Made by a program: the position numbers and the translations under genes | Shown here: positions 26,901 to 37,378 of the stretch, in pieces | Numbering within the stretch: position 1 is the first letter of the stretch | Layout: each line of letters starts with the position of its first letter | Notes under the pieces: model-generated | The model's database searches: none | Seen by the model: the letters and a program-made list of their open reading frames with translations, nothing else | Told to the model about the DNA's origin: nothing | From: Dreissena polymorpha | Taxonomy: Eukaryota > Mollusca > Bivalvia > Myida > Dreissenidae | Length of the DNA: 64,000 nucleotides | Direction: 5' to 3' | Assembly (NCBI RefSeq): GCF_020536995.1 | Contig: NC_068359.1 | Location: 84,862,989 to 84,926,988 of the forward strand

Positions 26901-29900
26901 CTCTGAGTGGTTAAATGTTCCTTCAGCCACTTTCCAAGGTCGAGTTGTAATCAAGATGACGCATTGTCTGTGGCATGTTACCAACGTCGGTAGGTTGTAT
27001 CCAGCTCCAGGACCGGTCCATTCATCCAAACCATCTAGTAGTATCAAGCAAAGTTCGCGTTTCATTATCTCATTCAGTAATGTGTAGGCCTTTTTGCGAT
27101 CTTCTTCAGACGAGTATATCGAGTCGATTATCTGTTCCTTGATCATGTTGTAAATTGAGATTTCTTTTACCGAATTTCTCAACGTTATGTGGAAGACAAA
27201 ACTGTAACGGTGTAGAGACCACGAATCGTTGAAGAAAGAGGCGTAATTCGTTTGCGTATCAGTATGTGCTATCTTTGTTTTCAATTGTTTTTCTAATTTA
27301 ATACGACACCAGTCCATAACTAACTTTGCAAGAAATGTGGATTTGCCCGTTCCGGCCTCGCCTTGAATAAACGTCTTATGGTTCTCTTTGGCATGCTTTA
27401 AAAACATATTTTCGTAGTTCTTGATTTGCATGCCGGTTTTTTTAAAGGACTGTTTGTCTTTTGTCATCAGCAGCAGCTTGGGTGGCATATAGATGTCCCT
27501 TAATTTTTCTTGAACGCAAACTTTCAAAGGCGAGGTCGTCACATAACTAAGTTTTGTGTCGTAATGCGCCGTCAAACCTCGGAGCATATCTAAAATCAGG
27601 AAAAATGTATGTGACAAAAACGACACGAGATTCTTTGCTTTCGGTGGAATACCGATATACAGATTTCCTGTAAATAACGACTATAAGTATATTAATAAGT
27701 TTTTCACAGGCGTTTACGCCAGTGAATATAAGTAAACTTGTTTCTAAAGTGAGTTAATATCTGTCGATATTATTTCATTGAAGTGAACACATTTTCTGTG
27801 TATTTTATATTGTTTATTAAGTTTTAACGATATTTTTATATTTAAACTTTTTTGTATGAATGCGTGTGATAACGAAACACATAATCCATCATGTTGCTTA
27901 ATAATGAACAAAAATCTAAAAAAAGAATGTGTTGATTGTTAAAAAAAAACAATAATGGTATTTTTAGTCGCGATACCCGGAGCTCACACAATTCAGAAAA
28001 CAGTTAGTCAAAAGTAACAATAGCAGTATTCGTCATAGAGGATATGTGTTGGATTTGATGGAATGTTGATTTTATTTCACGTGCGATCATTAAAAAAATA
28101 TATATTTCAATGATCACAAGTGAATTAATGCGCCACGAGCGCAAATATTTTTTCTATGATCACAAATGAATAAAAATCGATATCCCAACTAAATACAATA
28201 CTTTTCTTGTATGTCATGCTTACAAATGATTATTAAAATAGTGTTGCCATTCCGAACCATATAATTACCCGTTGAGTGCCCGAAATCTTATTACATATAT
28301 GTTCAAAGAAAGCTTGTCCGTATGCTTTTTTATAAACATTCAATGCAGAGAGACGTCGCACTTGGTACAATCGAGGTAACAATGGGGAAACCAAATATAT
28401 CTTAAATAGTTCCGGTAAAACAATGAAAATTATCGATAATTTTCACTGTTATTTTTCTCTCTTTGAAACTGTGAAATATCAGTTTTAATTCACTGATATT
28501 TCTCTATAAACCATTGGAAAGCATTAACTAAAGCGAATACTGCGGATGTATTTTGTAAACAGATTCTACCAGCCGTTATATGTTTGTAAATGTTCCTTAC
28601 ATTATTAAAGAGTCAAAGTTGTACGGTATTGGAGTGTTCTTAAACGGAAAAAATACCTGCAAAACTGTTTTCATTCTGTTATATCAACATAATACATGTA
28701 TGACGGAAAGGTCGGACAGGAAAAGACGATTGTGGATAAATAAATTCGAATGCATGTTGGATATAGCGCACAAAGGGCCTTAACACTTACCTCATACAGA
28801 AAAGCAAAGGAAAATAACTCTTATTTTAGAAAGTATTTTGTTATCATTCTTTGCATGATACTTCTCCTCATTGATATATATCGATATACATGTATACAAT
28901 AATAATGTTTCAGATTAAAATCTTAAATCCTATCTTACATAAATACAACCCTGAAAAAGTAAATCATACAACAATAACAAATGGCAGCTTGTTACTAAGG
29001 AACACATGAACAGGATATAAATTACGTAGGAACCAATATCCGGGTTGTCAATTTAATGTATGAACCAATGTCTCAGAGGTCAAAAAACGTAGGAACAAAT
29101 GTCCGCCTTGTCAAAAGTATGATAGGAACTACTTTTCGTGCGAACGAATGTTCGGCACTTCACATGTGTGTTGTATCAGGTAACCACGATTTGTCCCACA
29201 AAACTTTAGGGTGTCTGTGTAATCATAACGGATGTTTAAACCATGGTAATCATATAAATCAAGTGTGCTTTTCACAAAATCGTGACTCACTCCTGTTTAA
29301 TATCTTTTTTGCATTCCAGTTAATTGCAAGTGCTGCAGATAATGTTAAAAATGTCATTACACATTGCTTTGTATTATCAACCCATTCTCTCTGGGTTGTT
29401 GTACTAGAATATAATGTATTTAAATGAGATACGGAGTAAACGGTTAAATGCGACACCCCCATGTCGACAAGTTGTTTTATTTTCTGTGGAAAAAATATTG
29501 TTTTCTGCGTGAATGTATAACTTTGGCGTACATGTCCAGACAATTTAACGCATGTTACAAATATGAGTTTTTTCATCCCTGTAAGTGCAACAACGGGCAT
29601 CGATCCGCTAGCATGAGAAAATTGTTTTAGTTTGCCTAAATCTTTAGGGGCAGTCAATGGCACATGGATTCGCACCCCCATACCGAAAAGTGGTACACAT
29701 TTGTATCATTCACATAAAAAGCAAATTAACAGAAAACAAATCATACACTTACGCATTCATGTAAACACCTCCTGATATGATCAATAACGCTTTTAAATAC
29801 TTGATTATATGATAATAATAAGAGGTTGTTTGGGACCGACGTGAATGAACACATACCGTCAACATCCCGTCCATAGTCGTCCATCGCGTGGTTGATATCT

Positions 29901-31478
29901 ACTTGTTGAATGCGCTCAATGCCAACTCGTGTTTGTTCTAGTATTTTCCTAACACTGTCTTGGGTTTGTACATCTAATTGTTCTTTTGAATCAGTACTCA
30001 CTGTTGCAATGAGCTGTTTACCAGCCTGTATAGATGCCTCTATTGATTGCAAAGCTTCCTGCAGAGTTCTTTCCGCAACTTTGGAAAAGCTTTCCCCGGC
30101 CTCTTTCGCTTGTTTGAGGGTTTGACTGGCATCTTTTAACAGCTCGCCCAGTTCGACTAGGGACATCCTATCATTCTGCAACTATATGCAGATTACTTTT
30201 TATGCCCTTAAGCAACTCTTACCTTTATTACATGTACGCATTAGCAAAAGGTATATAAGTATGTATATCAATAACATGATTTGCATCTTCCCCATTATTG
30301 TTCTGACAATCTATTTCATGGTCCCTTTGACTTTGAATCACTAAAACGAAGTCACGTGCAAAGTGAATATAACAACATAGACAAGTCATTATTCACATGT
30401 CCACCTCATTTAAATGTGCATTCCTGCTGACATTTAGAAAGTTCGAATTCTGCTTTCACCATGCACTAAATTGTTTGCATTGATATCATCGTTACAATTC
30501 TATCGACATTCCAATTTTACTTGCAAAATAATATGTGAGGGTATTTAAGAAACATCTTTTAATGATGAAATTCTATTGCTAAGTGCTGATAATGTTATCA
30601 AATCGTTTAGATAAATTTACAGAAAAAAACAAAATCTAACCTGCGTTAATTTCGTGCGCGCTTGTGTTGCCAAAGGATCATATATTAAGCACTTTGGATC
30701 AGCCAGTAACGTTGTCAGTGTGTGAAAATAGTTTTGCAATTCAGCATCTTTTACCTTGCAGTCGGCTGTGTGACGTACGTCTCGGCCTATCTGACGAATC
30801 TAAAGAAGAGATGAGGAGTAACTTTAGCAGACAGGTAATATTATAAGTGACTCTAAATGTTGTATTAAAAAAAAGTTAATTGCATGTATCCTAGTTTTTG
30901 AACACGTTAGTAAGCTGATATGTACATGTTGTTAACGTTGTAAACGTAACCTTTTCTAAAGGACACTGTGGGTCAGGTGGTTTAGGAGATAAGCTGGAAG
31001 AGAGACACGCGTCGAAGTGTGTGCAGTTCAACATCAAACTGAGTATGCCATTTAAGTCCGATTCCTGCACCACGGAGACACCTTTGTATCCATCCGGAGG
31101 TAAGTAACATTTTCCGATTTCCCATGGTTCGGTCGCCCATCTTTCTGCTCTTGTATTTCGCCACGATGGATTGTAAAATCTATGAAACGATATGATTTTT
31201 TGTTTTACTTGATCGCATATTTGGCATGGCTGGAACACTTTTGTTTGGTGAAACAAACAGTTATGTTGTTTCCTTTTGTTGCACAGACCCGGAGTAGGAC
31301 ATGCCATCAGGTTTTCAATAGAACAGTTCCCACAACCACTGCCAACAGCTGCGTGGATCCTATGTAATTCCGTTTCAATGAAGTTTATCAGCCCTTCCTT
31401 CGTATAGTTGAGTGCAATGCATGCCTTGAACCAATTATTTGTCTCTTTTGCAGTAAATATGTTTGTATTGGCCGCCAT
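16617..31478 (-). CDS. NLR-type receptor gene: DZIP3-like HEPN - NACHT - LRR, five exons
   Basis: I assembled this gene from five minus-strand exons: 31478-30951, 30799-30641, 30181-29857, 27589-25829 and 17908-16617. Every junction has GT/AG ends and matching phase (0, 0, 1, 1), and the coding length is 4065 bases (1354 residues plus TGA). Order: DZIP3-like HEPN domain (about 1-229), Lys/Gln-rich helical linker (230-338), NACHT ATPase with Walker A GEAGTGKS at 414-421, Walker B LILLDGLDEW at 519-528 and ILITTRPW at 549-556, then winged-helix/HD modules ending in FSFIHKSFQEFLAAY, and LRRs (about 1000-1354). NLRs are cytosolic sensors that oligomerise through NACHT; HEPN in place of CARD or pyrin suggests an RNA- or ubiquitin-related output (inference). 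The start has a good context (G at -3 and +4). The 7.9-kb last intron contains an LTR fossil. No ligand can be inferred. The exon chain lacks transcript support but is strongly supported by phase and domain order. Confidence 0.9.
17909..21104. other. NLR intron 4, 3' part: no genes seen
   Basis: AT-rich intron. Degenerate phrases such as CAAGTTTCATGAAGATTGGG around 19340 and CGTGAAGATTGAGAGCTCAA around 18955 belong to old tandem-repeat element families, too decayed to delimit. Confidence 0.5.
21615..21767 (-). repeat. LTR (3' LTR in element orientation)
   Basis: Direct repeat partner of 24476-24630, with TG..CA ends. Confidence 0.8.
22400..23060. mobile_element. Tigger/pogo-like miniature transposon nested in the LTR fossil
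   Basis: The 661-bp element has inverted ends CACTTCAACACCGTTATTTC (left) and CACTTCAACACTGTTATTTC (right, inward) and TA on both sides (22398-22399 and 23061-23062). The end pattern resembles pogo/Tigger termini (CA-rich start followed by CCGTTAT and TTCGAA), and TA duplication is the rule for Tc1/mariner/pogo. Internal TTCGGATTAACGATTTCTTC-type repeats echo the ends. No transposase is present. Confidence 0.75.
24476..24630 (-). repeat. LTR (5' LTR in element orientation)
   Basis: Direct repeat partner of 21615-21767. The primer-binding-site-like TGGTGCCGTGACG lies next to it at 24458-24470 on minus. Confidence 0.8.
24806..25828. other. NLR intron 4, 5' part: nothing recognised
   Basis: AT-rich intronic DNA adjoining the NACHT exon. 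No conserved coding frame or repeat family was recognised. Confidence 0.5.
25829..27589 (-). CDS. NLR exon 4: NACHT ATPase module
   Basis: This 1761-base exon (586 whole codons plus split codons at both ends) encodes the whole nucleotide-binding engine. It contains the Walker A P-loop (GEAGTGKSTFLAKLVMDW), hydrophobic strand YSFVFHITLR, Walker B (CLILLDGLDEW, with the Asp-Gly-Leu-Asp typical of NACHT), sensor strand CVILITTRPW, the winged-helix-side proline in LLLSPMMLSVIVCSYAEG, and the later motif FSFIHKSFQEFLAAYHIARN. All NTPase residues expected for activity are present. The acceptor is cctgattttag|ATATGC at 27589. The donor is TTGAAAG|gtacat at 25829, phase 1; an earlier GTATGT at 25842-25847 would be phase 0 and does not fit the LRR exon. 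Confidence 0.92.
27590..29856. other. NLR intron 3
   Basis: 2.3-kb intron. Apart from the fold-back element at 28047-28201 and a decayed repeat at about 28430-28520 (TTTCACTGTTATTTTTCTCT.., resembling 1957-2050), nothing is supported. A 140-residue minus-strand frame at 29259-29681 shows no recognisable domain. Confidence 0.5.
28047..28201. repeat. fold-back palindromic element, copy 3
   Basis: Related palindrome in the intron between NLR exons 3 and 4: TGTTGGATTTGATGGAATGT on the left, a decayed right arm (AAAAATCGATATCCCAACT), and two TATGATCACAA-type inner arms. It is an independent insertion, since it is not within a duplicated segment. Confidence 0.6.
29857..30181 (-). CDS. NLR exon 3: helical linker between HEPN and NACHT
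   Basis: The exon encodes LQNDRMSLVELGELLKDASQ and a long Lys/Glu/Gln-rich stretch (SKVAERTLQEALQSIEASIQ, ..KEQLDVQTQDSVRKILEQT) ending DYGRDVDG. It is predicted to be mainly alpha-helical and possibly coiled coil. The acceptor is catatag|TTGCAG; a second AG six bases on (ttgcag|AATGAT) is also in frame, so two isoforms differing by Leu-Gln are possible. I prefer the first because LQND follows LTQ in related proteins as I remember them. The donor is GACG|gtatgt at 29857, phase 1, and the split codon with exon 4 restores Asp. Confidence 0.82.
30641..30799 (-). CDS. NLR exon 2: C-terminal HEPN helices
   Basis: A 159-base (53-codon) exon with acceptor tcttctttag|ATTCGT and donor ACGCAG|gttaga, phase 0 on both sides. 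It encodes IRQIGRDVRHTADCKVKDAE followed by LQNYFHTLTTLLADPKCL and more. Joined to exon 1 this gives ..PLEK-IRQIGRDVRHTAD.., the conserved last HEPN helix block of DZIP3-like proteins. The Arg/His pair is spaced R-x3-H (R-D-V-R-H), tighter than the R-x4-6-H of catalytic HEPN RNases. The exon has no methionine start. Confidence 0.85.
30951..31478 (-). CDS. NLR exon 1: N-terminal half of DZIP3-like HEPN domain
   Basis: This exon encodes residues 1-176, beginning MAANTNIFTAKETNNWFKAC. It has the pattern I recognise from molluscan proteins annotated 'E3 ubiquitin ligase DZIP3-like': an early TNxWFKAxxAL helix, a Cys-rich middle (CGNCS, CPTPGLCN, CQICDQVK), the segment FYNPSWRNTRAERWATEPWE, then DLNGILSLMLNCTHF. 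The name reflects homology to the HEPN region of human DZIP3; there is no RING finger. The donor is GAAAAG|gttacg at 30951/30950, phase 0. The reading frame continues about 60 bases into the intron and ends there, which is why the HEPN domain looks cut if splicing is ignored. Confidence 0.85.
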
Positions 31479-32560
31479 CTCGTACGAATTTAGATGTAAC
31501 GTTTAGAGGCACATTTGTTTGCGGTTCAGCTTGGAGTGGAGGTTAGTGAACACGACATCAACGCTTATTATAGCTTTCCATCCACGCATACCTTTCTTCC
31601 TGCACTTAACCAATCATCTATAAGTATAAAATAACAACTTAAAAGCCCTTAAATGTATGTATGAATATGTGGTTAATGGTTTTGAATAGACATAAACACA
31701 CACGGTCGGTCGGTCCGTCCATCCAACTGTCTGTGAATGTTTATATTATTATGTTTCATTTCAAGAATATATTTCAAATTAAAGCACATATCATAGTAAT
31801 ATATTGCAAATCAGCATCCTCTGTTTAAATTAAGTGTACAGTTCAGTAGGTCTAATGAGAATAAAAACAAGTAACTGTATAGCAAGTATTGCGTTGTAAT
31901 TTAAGCATGAAATACAACCGCGTTGATATCAGTTCTCTTACTTAAGCCACGTAAAACATTTTGCAGGGAATACCGTCTTAATTCGAAAATTGTGTAAGTT
32001 GGAATTCCAATATTCTAAATTTAGATCATATGAAAACCTCTAAGAATAGATTTCCAGCAACGCCTTACCTTTTTCTAATTAACAACTGAATCAAATCGAT
32101 ATTTACCGACAATATTATGTGATATTTCACTTGCATGCATGTCAAAAGTTAAGAATACCTGGTTGTCCGATGTGTATATTGTTACATTTAACGATGCAGA
32201 AATCGAAAGTTAAACCCGCGAATCACTACTTTGAGTTTGAATGCATGCGTAGATACACCCAGTTTGTCATTATATAAAATATTGTAACTACAACTCGTAT
32301 AAAATCCGCATTTAATCATTGCAACATAAACTATAACTGCACGTATCTAACTATGTACATTGACAGCATTAAATCTTACTTGTTAGCATTCAGATGTGGT
32401 ACTATGTAATTATTTTTGCATGAGTAATCACCGGACATCCGATTTAATAAACACTTAACCGCATAACTCGATGGTTGCAATGCAATATGGTTTGCGATCT
32501 TTAAAATACTTAACTTCTACTACCCAAACTACAATTACCACTAAAATAAACATAAGTTCT
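31479..32560. other. 5' flank of the NLR gene
   Basis: No promoter element could be assigned with confidence. GAGATGGCGG at 31474-31483 (minus) gives a favourable start context. CGGTCGGTCGGTCCGTCC at about 31704 is a simple repeat. Confidence 0.4.
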
Positions 32561-32641
32561 AGAAGAAGTAGTAGTAGTAGCAGTAGTACTTGTAGTAGTA
32601 TTAGTAGAAGTAGTAGTAGTTATGGTGGTAGTAGTAGTAGT
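32561..32641. repeat. AGT/ACT trinucleotide microsatellite
   Basis: About 80 bases of imperfect (AGT)n with AGC, ACT and AGA variants. It creates spurious serine-rich and threonine-rich frames. Confidence 0.95.
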
Positions 32642-34640
32642 GTTACGTACCTCTGCTTTGAGGTATACCGTTTTAATTACTTGATTAATTATAACTTTCA
32701 AATAGCTGTTAATATAGTGTTACGCTTGTTTCATCCGTTTTGAAATATGACACAAGTCAAAAATAAACGTTTAAACAATAGTTTATTCGTGTGAAGATAA
32801 ATAATCGCAATAAACAACCCGTTAGAGAGCAACACAATGTAAGTCATTCCTAACCGCCAGCTTCACGGTTATTATGCCTCGTTCTCATTCTTTCGTGTCT
32901 TCTCATTGGATTAGTGCTCAATTTAAAACGTCTTTTTCGCTCTCGCCAAATACTTTGCGTGTCAGGATTATATTCAAGTAGATCGAGCGTTTACAACTGC
33001 TAACTATTTTGCCGAGAAAATGAGTTTTAAACAAGAAATGTTCCACACAGACATAGATATTGCTTAAATTGTGGTAATAAATACCATTGCAGAGTATTAT
33101 TGCATTATTAATCGCCAGCACTTAAAACAAAAAAGTTTAGAAATTCTGTGCAAGTGGCAGAAGCATTTCTAAGAAAGTCCACGCTCTATTTAATTCGGAG
33201 CACTGAGAGGTACCCGACAGGGTATTGCAACTCAATATGCAAGACGCGCGAGACAATTATATTTCAATTAACACGTTTGCATTGTTTTGTTGAAAGTAAC
33301 CAAGGTTAAAAATATTTACATCCCTGCTCTTATTTGGAATTTTATATTTGAAAATGAATCGCTTCCATCATTAAATACACACTCAATTGTGTCTTAGAAA
33401 AAGGACATTGCAATCCGTTGCGTAAAAAATAACTTCCCCACTGGCAGCCCCATTTAGAACGCGGTCAAGCGAGGAGCACGAATCCAATGAGAATATTCTT
33501 CTGGATGATGCAGATCATTGGCCTTCACCTTCACGAGTTGAAAAAAAAGTAAATATGTAAACAAAGACGATTTTCAGATGGTTTAATACTGAAATAGTAT
33601 TTTATTGAGGATATAAAAGTTATACAATGCTAAACATACTTGTCATTGTATGCGCATGCGCGAAATACATAGTTAAGGGGCAAGAATGTACGAGAACAAA
33701 GCATATACTAGGGTAGTATTTACAAAGTTTACGGCGTGTGACCCACTGGATTATTACTATAAAACTTAAATGATAACGACTAACATGTATTTACTTCGAA
33801 AAATGAATGACTGTCTCTGGACCACAATTACGTCTATCCTGGATCTTGACTTAAGCCCCACTGTCAACTGTTTTGACTTATTGTTAAATACTGATGACCA
33901 ACATTGGTCAGTGACCCAGATTCTGGGCAGTGACCAAGATTCTGGTCATAAATTACCAGAATTATGGGCATCAGTGATCAAATTGGTCAGTCACTGGACT
34001 GACAAAAAATAAATGACCAAGAAATTGGAACGTTTCATGACCGTTGACGTCGTTTACCAAACGTCATAACCAGTGATGTTTAGATTATATACATTCACCT
34101 GAGAAAATATGCCAATTGATTTATATAGTCACATAATGTCACCAGTACGAACAACTTCAGAGTCCATGAGAAAAGGTAAGTGTTACTGTCACACCTGGGG
34201 TGTATCATTACCCCCCTCTTAATAAGGCAAAGCTCCTGCTGCCTTTTACTAATCATAATTCATCGCATACATACCAATAATTGCTTATTAGCGTACTTCA
34301 TTGCATTAAAAATAAACAGCAATAACAGATCAAAGTATTCAACTTATAACTTTGTGTATTCCTGTTTACTGTACGAACTGTTCATAGTGTACGGCAGTTC
34401 ATTTAAATAACAGTCACTGTTCACTGTCTGTATGATCTTTTAAACACACATTTAACTTCAATAAAAAAATTAACATTAAATAACAAAACATGTTTAATTG
34501 AAAATACACTAATAGCTCAAGAGTTTATGGTAATGCCCAGCGTCTTTATAGGATGGGTATTTCCCGCTTGACCTAGACCGTCTCTTTTTCGCCATTGTTT
34601 CTTGGATGCCGCCCAGCTGCTTCGAGATTTTTGAGACCTC
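32642..34640. other. intergenic: nothing recognised
   Basis: No supported genes. A local patch at 33890-34000 repeats a TGGTCAGTGACC / AGATTCTGG module with inverted symmetry, possibly a decayed miniature element. Confidence 0.45.
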
Positions 34641-35009
34641 CTCCACAAGCTATGCCATTGACCTCTTTGTGAACTGACTAAACTCCACAAGTTTTACAAT
34701 GGACCTCTGTGTGGACAGACTAACCTTTAGCTGCTCATCCATTGTGCTTGATAATGATCTCAATGCGTTCGCCGCGTTACACCGGCAAGTGGGACTACAC
34801 TGGGTTGATGCCTCAATTCGCTGGACCTTATGCCGGCTGCCTGAAGATTCTGCGAATGGCACTGGTAGTGGCCTTTTCAGAGCGAGAGGAGTCATCGGTC
34901 TTGAGTCCCCTAGGAAATCCAGAAATGGGCTTTCTTTCTCATCCAGGACAGGTGTGGACAGCGATGCTTTGTACCTCATTAGTGATCCATAATCAGCTGA
35001 TGGACACAA
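34560..35009 (-). other. unidentified coding-like frame
   Basis: A 119-residue frame (35009-34650) containing KASLSTPVLDEKESPFLDFL, RPMTPLALKRPLPVPFAESS, and a Cys cluster CSPTCRCNAANAL, followed after a stop by LVEEVSKISKQLGGIQETMA KKRRSR in the same frame. The composition looks coding (proline/serine rich with a helical tail) and it abuts a LINE fragment. It could be an accessory reading frame of a mobile element or an exon relic. I do not recognise the family. Confidence 0.35.
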
Positions 35010-35436
35010 TGGATAGAAGGAGTTATCCGCACAGTGCTACTTCTGATGACATCATTTGGGCGTTGGTTGACTTCGCACTCAGAGTAGTTTGCAGACACGG
35101 TGCTGGCCCTTCAGCTACCCCCTGTTTATAATCCACTGCAAACCATGAATCCGGGATGGCACACTAGAGGAGGTTGATGCAGCTAAATTACTAAACATCC
35201 ATAAATCCCTGAGCTGGAACCAACACATAAATGAAGTCACCAAAAAGGCCAATAACACTCGCTCATTTTTGCAACGCAACCTTCATCATTGCCAACAAAA
35301 GACCAATGCACACTGTTACATCACCTTGGTTAGGCCACTCATGGAGTACGCAGCAATCATATGGGACCCGTTCACTGACACCAATATCCGAAAACTGGAG
35401 ATGGTTCATCGTAGGTTGGCAAGAATGGTCTACAGT

Positions 35437-37378
35437 CAGGGCTGGACACTAACTTATTTTACCTACTAACCCAAAGGACCACCAGCTTTCAGAAATTACT
35501 GATCCTCCAACATTTCAAGTGGTTTGATAATTTCTATGTTATTTTACCTAAATTTCAACTTACTTTCCGGACTATCCACATTGTAATGTGCATTTATAAA
35601 AAGAAAACTATGCTGTATTAATTTAATATCCATTGTACACATGGAACAATAACATAACTCTAGCACATAAGCTAAACACTATTTCATTCAACCACAAGAT
35701 GCGTTTGTGAAACACAATGTCCCCCTATATGACGTTTGACTTTGAAGGATGACCTTGACCTTGTTAAGGATGACCTTGACCTTTCACCACTCAAAATGTG
35801 CAGCTCCATGAGATACACATGCATGCCAAATACCAAGTTGCTATATTTAATATTGCAAAAGTATTCATAAAATAAGCGATTTGGGCCACATATACTTGAC
35901 CTCTGACCTTGAAGGATGACCTTGACCTTGACCTTTCACCACTCAAATTGTGCAGCTCCATGAGATGCACATGCATGCCAAATATCAAGTTGCTATCTTC
36001 ACTATTGCAAAAGTATTTATAAAATAAGCGATTTGGGCCACATATATTTGACCTCTGACCTTGAAGGATGACCTTGACCTTGACCTTTCACCACTCAAAA
36101 TATGCAGCTCCCTGAGAAACACATGCATGCCAAATATCAAGTTGTTATCTTCAATATTGCAAAGGTATTCATAAAATGAGCGATTTTGGCCATATAAATT
36201 TGACCTCTGACCTTGAATGATGACCTTGACCTTGACCTTTCACCACTAAAAATGTGCAGCTTCATGAGATACACATGCATGCCAAATATGAAGTTGCTAT
36301 CTTCAATATAGCAAAAGTTATTGCAAAATGTTAAAGTTGGCGCAGACAGACCAACAGACAGGGCAAAAACAATATGTCCCCCACTACTATAGTGGGGGAC
36401 ATAATAAAACAATTTTTGTACTTAAATCTTTAATCAACTACCAGTAAGTCCATCTTTAGTTTAGAACAAATAAGTCGTTTTGGTGAAAGCGGCAGTATTC
36501 AGCATTTTCACGATCTTAGAAGGCTTAGCTTTGCTTTTTTTAGCGTTTTCTTTTGGGACATTTTGTTTATGAGTATCTGAATTTTGATGGGCTTGAACAG
36601 AAGGCTTCCTAAAATTTACACACCCTGTTACATACGAATGTCCTTCATCTCCATCAACACGGGCTTAGGATCAGTACTTTACACAAATTATACATGTCAT
36701 GTGTGTTTTGGTTGAATTATAATCAACCCAATCGAATTCTTTTACCCATGAATCAAGAAATTTTCGATCTCTCTTATCCTTTTCATATTTTCTCTGTACT
36801 TCAAGCTTCTCTTAATAAGTTTAAGGTTTTTTAGGCGCAGGTTCAACCATCCCCGGAATGAAATTCCACATTTTGAAAACTCGTAATCTTGAAAATACGA
36901 ACGTTTAATCTCCGGCAATATCAAAACATTATTCGGCGCCCTCCAGTGTAAATGCGCACGGTAAACTAAGTATATTCTGATGGTACTAAGATCGATAAAA
37001 TGCTGATTATTGCTGCTTTTTCAAAATAATAAATACCATGTTGTTCATTTCTGGATCCGAACGCTTCGGATTTTATGTTAATTTGTGTATCGATTACGGC
37101 GAAGTCCGGAAACATTTGAGAAAAATGAGAATTTCCAATATGTTGCTATTTTTATCCCTGTCTCGAGTCGGCCCATAAAATAATGATGAAATAATTGGTG
37201 TTTTATGAACATATCAAGTTGTTTTATTGTTGAAAACGGCTTTCCACCGGTATTTCACAATATGCTGGCCAGGATTTTTAACTGGTCCGACGGATCAACC
37301 AAATTTCTAGCTTCACTGGTCCTCCCTATTTTTTTTACTGACCCCGGGTTAACGGACCACCGTAAGTGTCGAGCCCTG
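35437..37378 (-). mobile_element. hAT-family DNA transposon remnant inserted in the LINE
   Basis: The terminal inverted repeats CAGGGCTGGACACTAAC and (inward from right) CAGGGCTCGACACTTAC carry the CAGGG start typical of hAT. On minus at about 36560-36775 are pieces of a TTF-type zinc-finger N-terminus: RKFLDSWVKEFDWVDYNSTK, THMTCIICVKY, and GCVNFRKPSVQAHQNSDTHK, as in KIAA1586-like hAT transposases; stops separate them. The catalytic domain is absent. Flanking 8-mers (TCTACAGT / CTGACGGT) agree only partly, so the target duplication has decayed. A tandem-repeat element (35695-36402) is nested within. Confidence 0.75.
35695..36402 (-). mobile_element. pearl/Helentron-like tandem-repeat element nested in the hAT remnant
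   Basis: On minus it begins T|ATGTCCCCCACTATAG as a perfect terminal hairpin (ATGTCCCCCACTA / TAGTGGGGGACAT), continues with about four ~155-bp repeats (landmarks TGACCTTGACCTTGACCTTT, TGCAGCTCCATGAGATACAC, GCATGCCAAATATCAAGTTG), and ends GGGGGACATTGTG..CATCTTG|T. It is flanked by T on both sides with no target duplication. The repeats carry direct AGGTCA half-sites spaced by one A or none. Confidence 0.7.

Noticed and set aside
25829-27626. NACHT exon as a stand-alone 606-residue gene
   Set aside because: Its apparent methionine start precedes a consensus acceptor at 27589 and the end overruns a donor at 25829; splice phases link it to the flanking exons.
29259-29681. 140-residue minus-strand gene
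   Set aside because: No recognisable domain; it lies entirely in an NLR intron between exons whose phases already match.
32471-32743. Serine-rich protein
   Set aside because: Produced by the AGT microsatellite.
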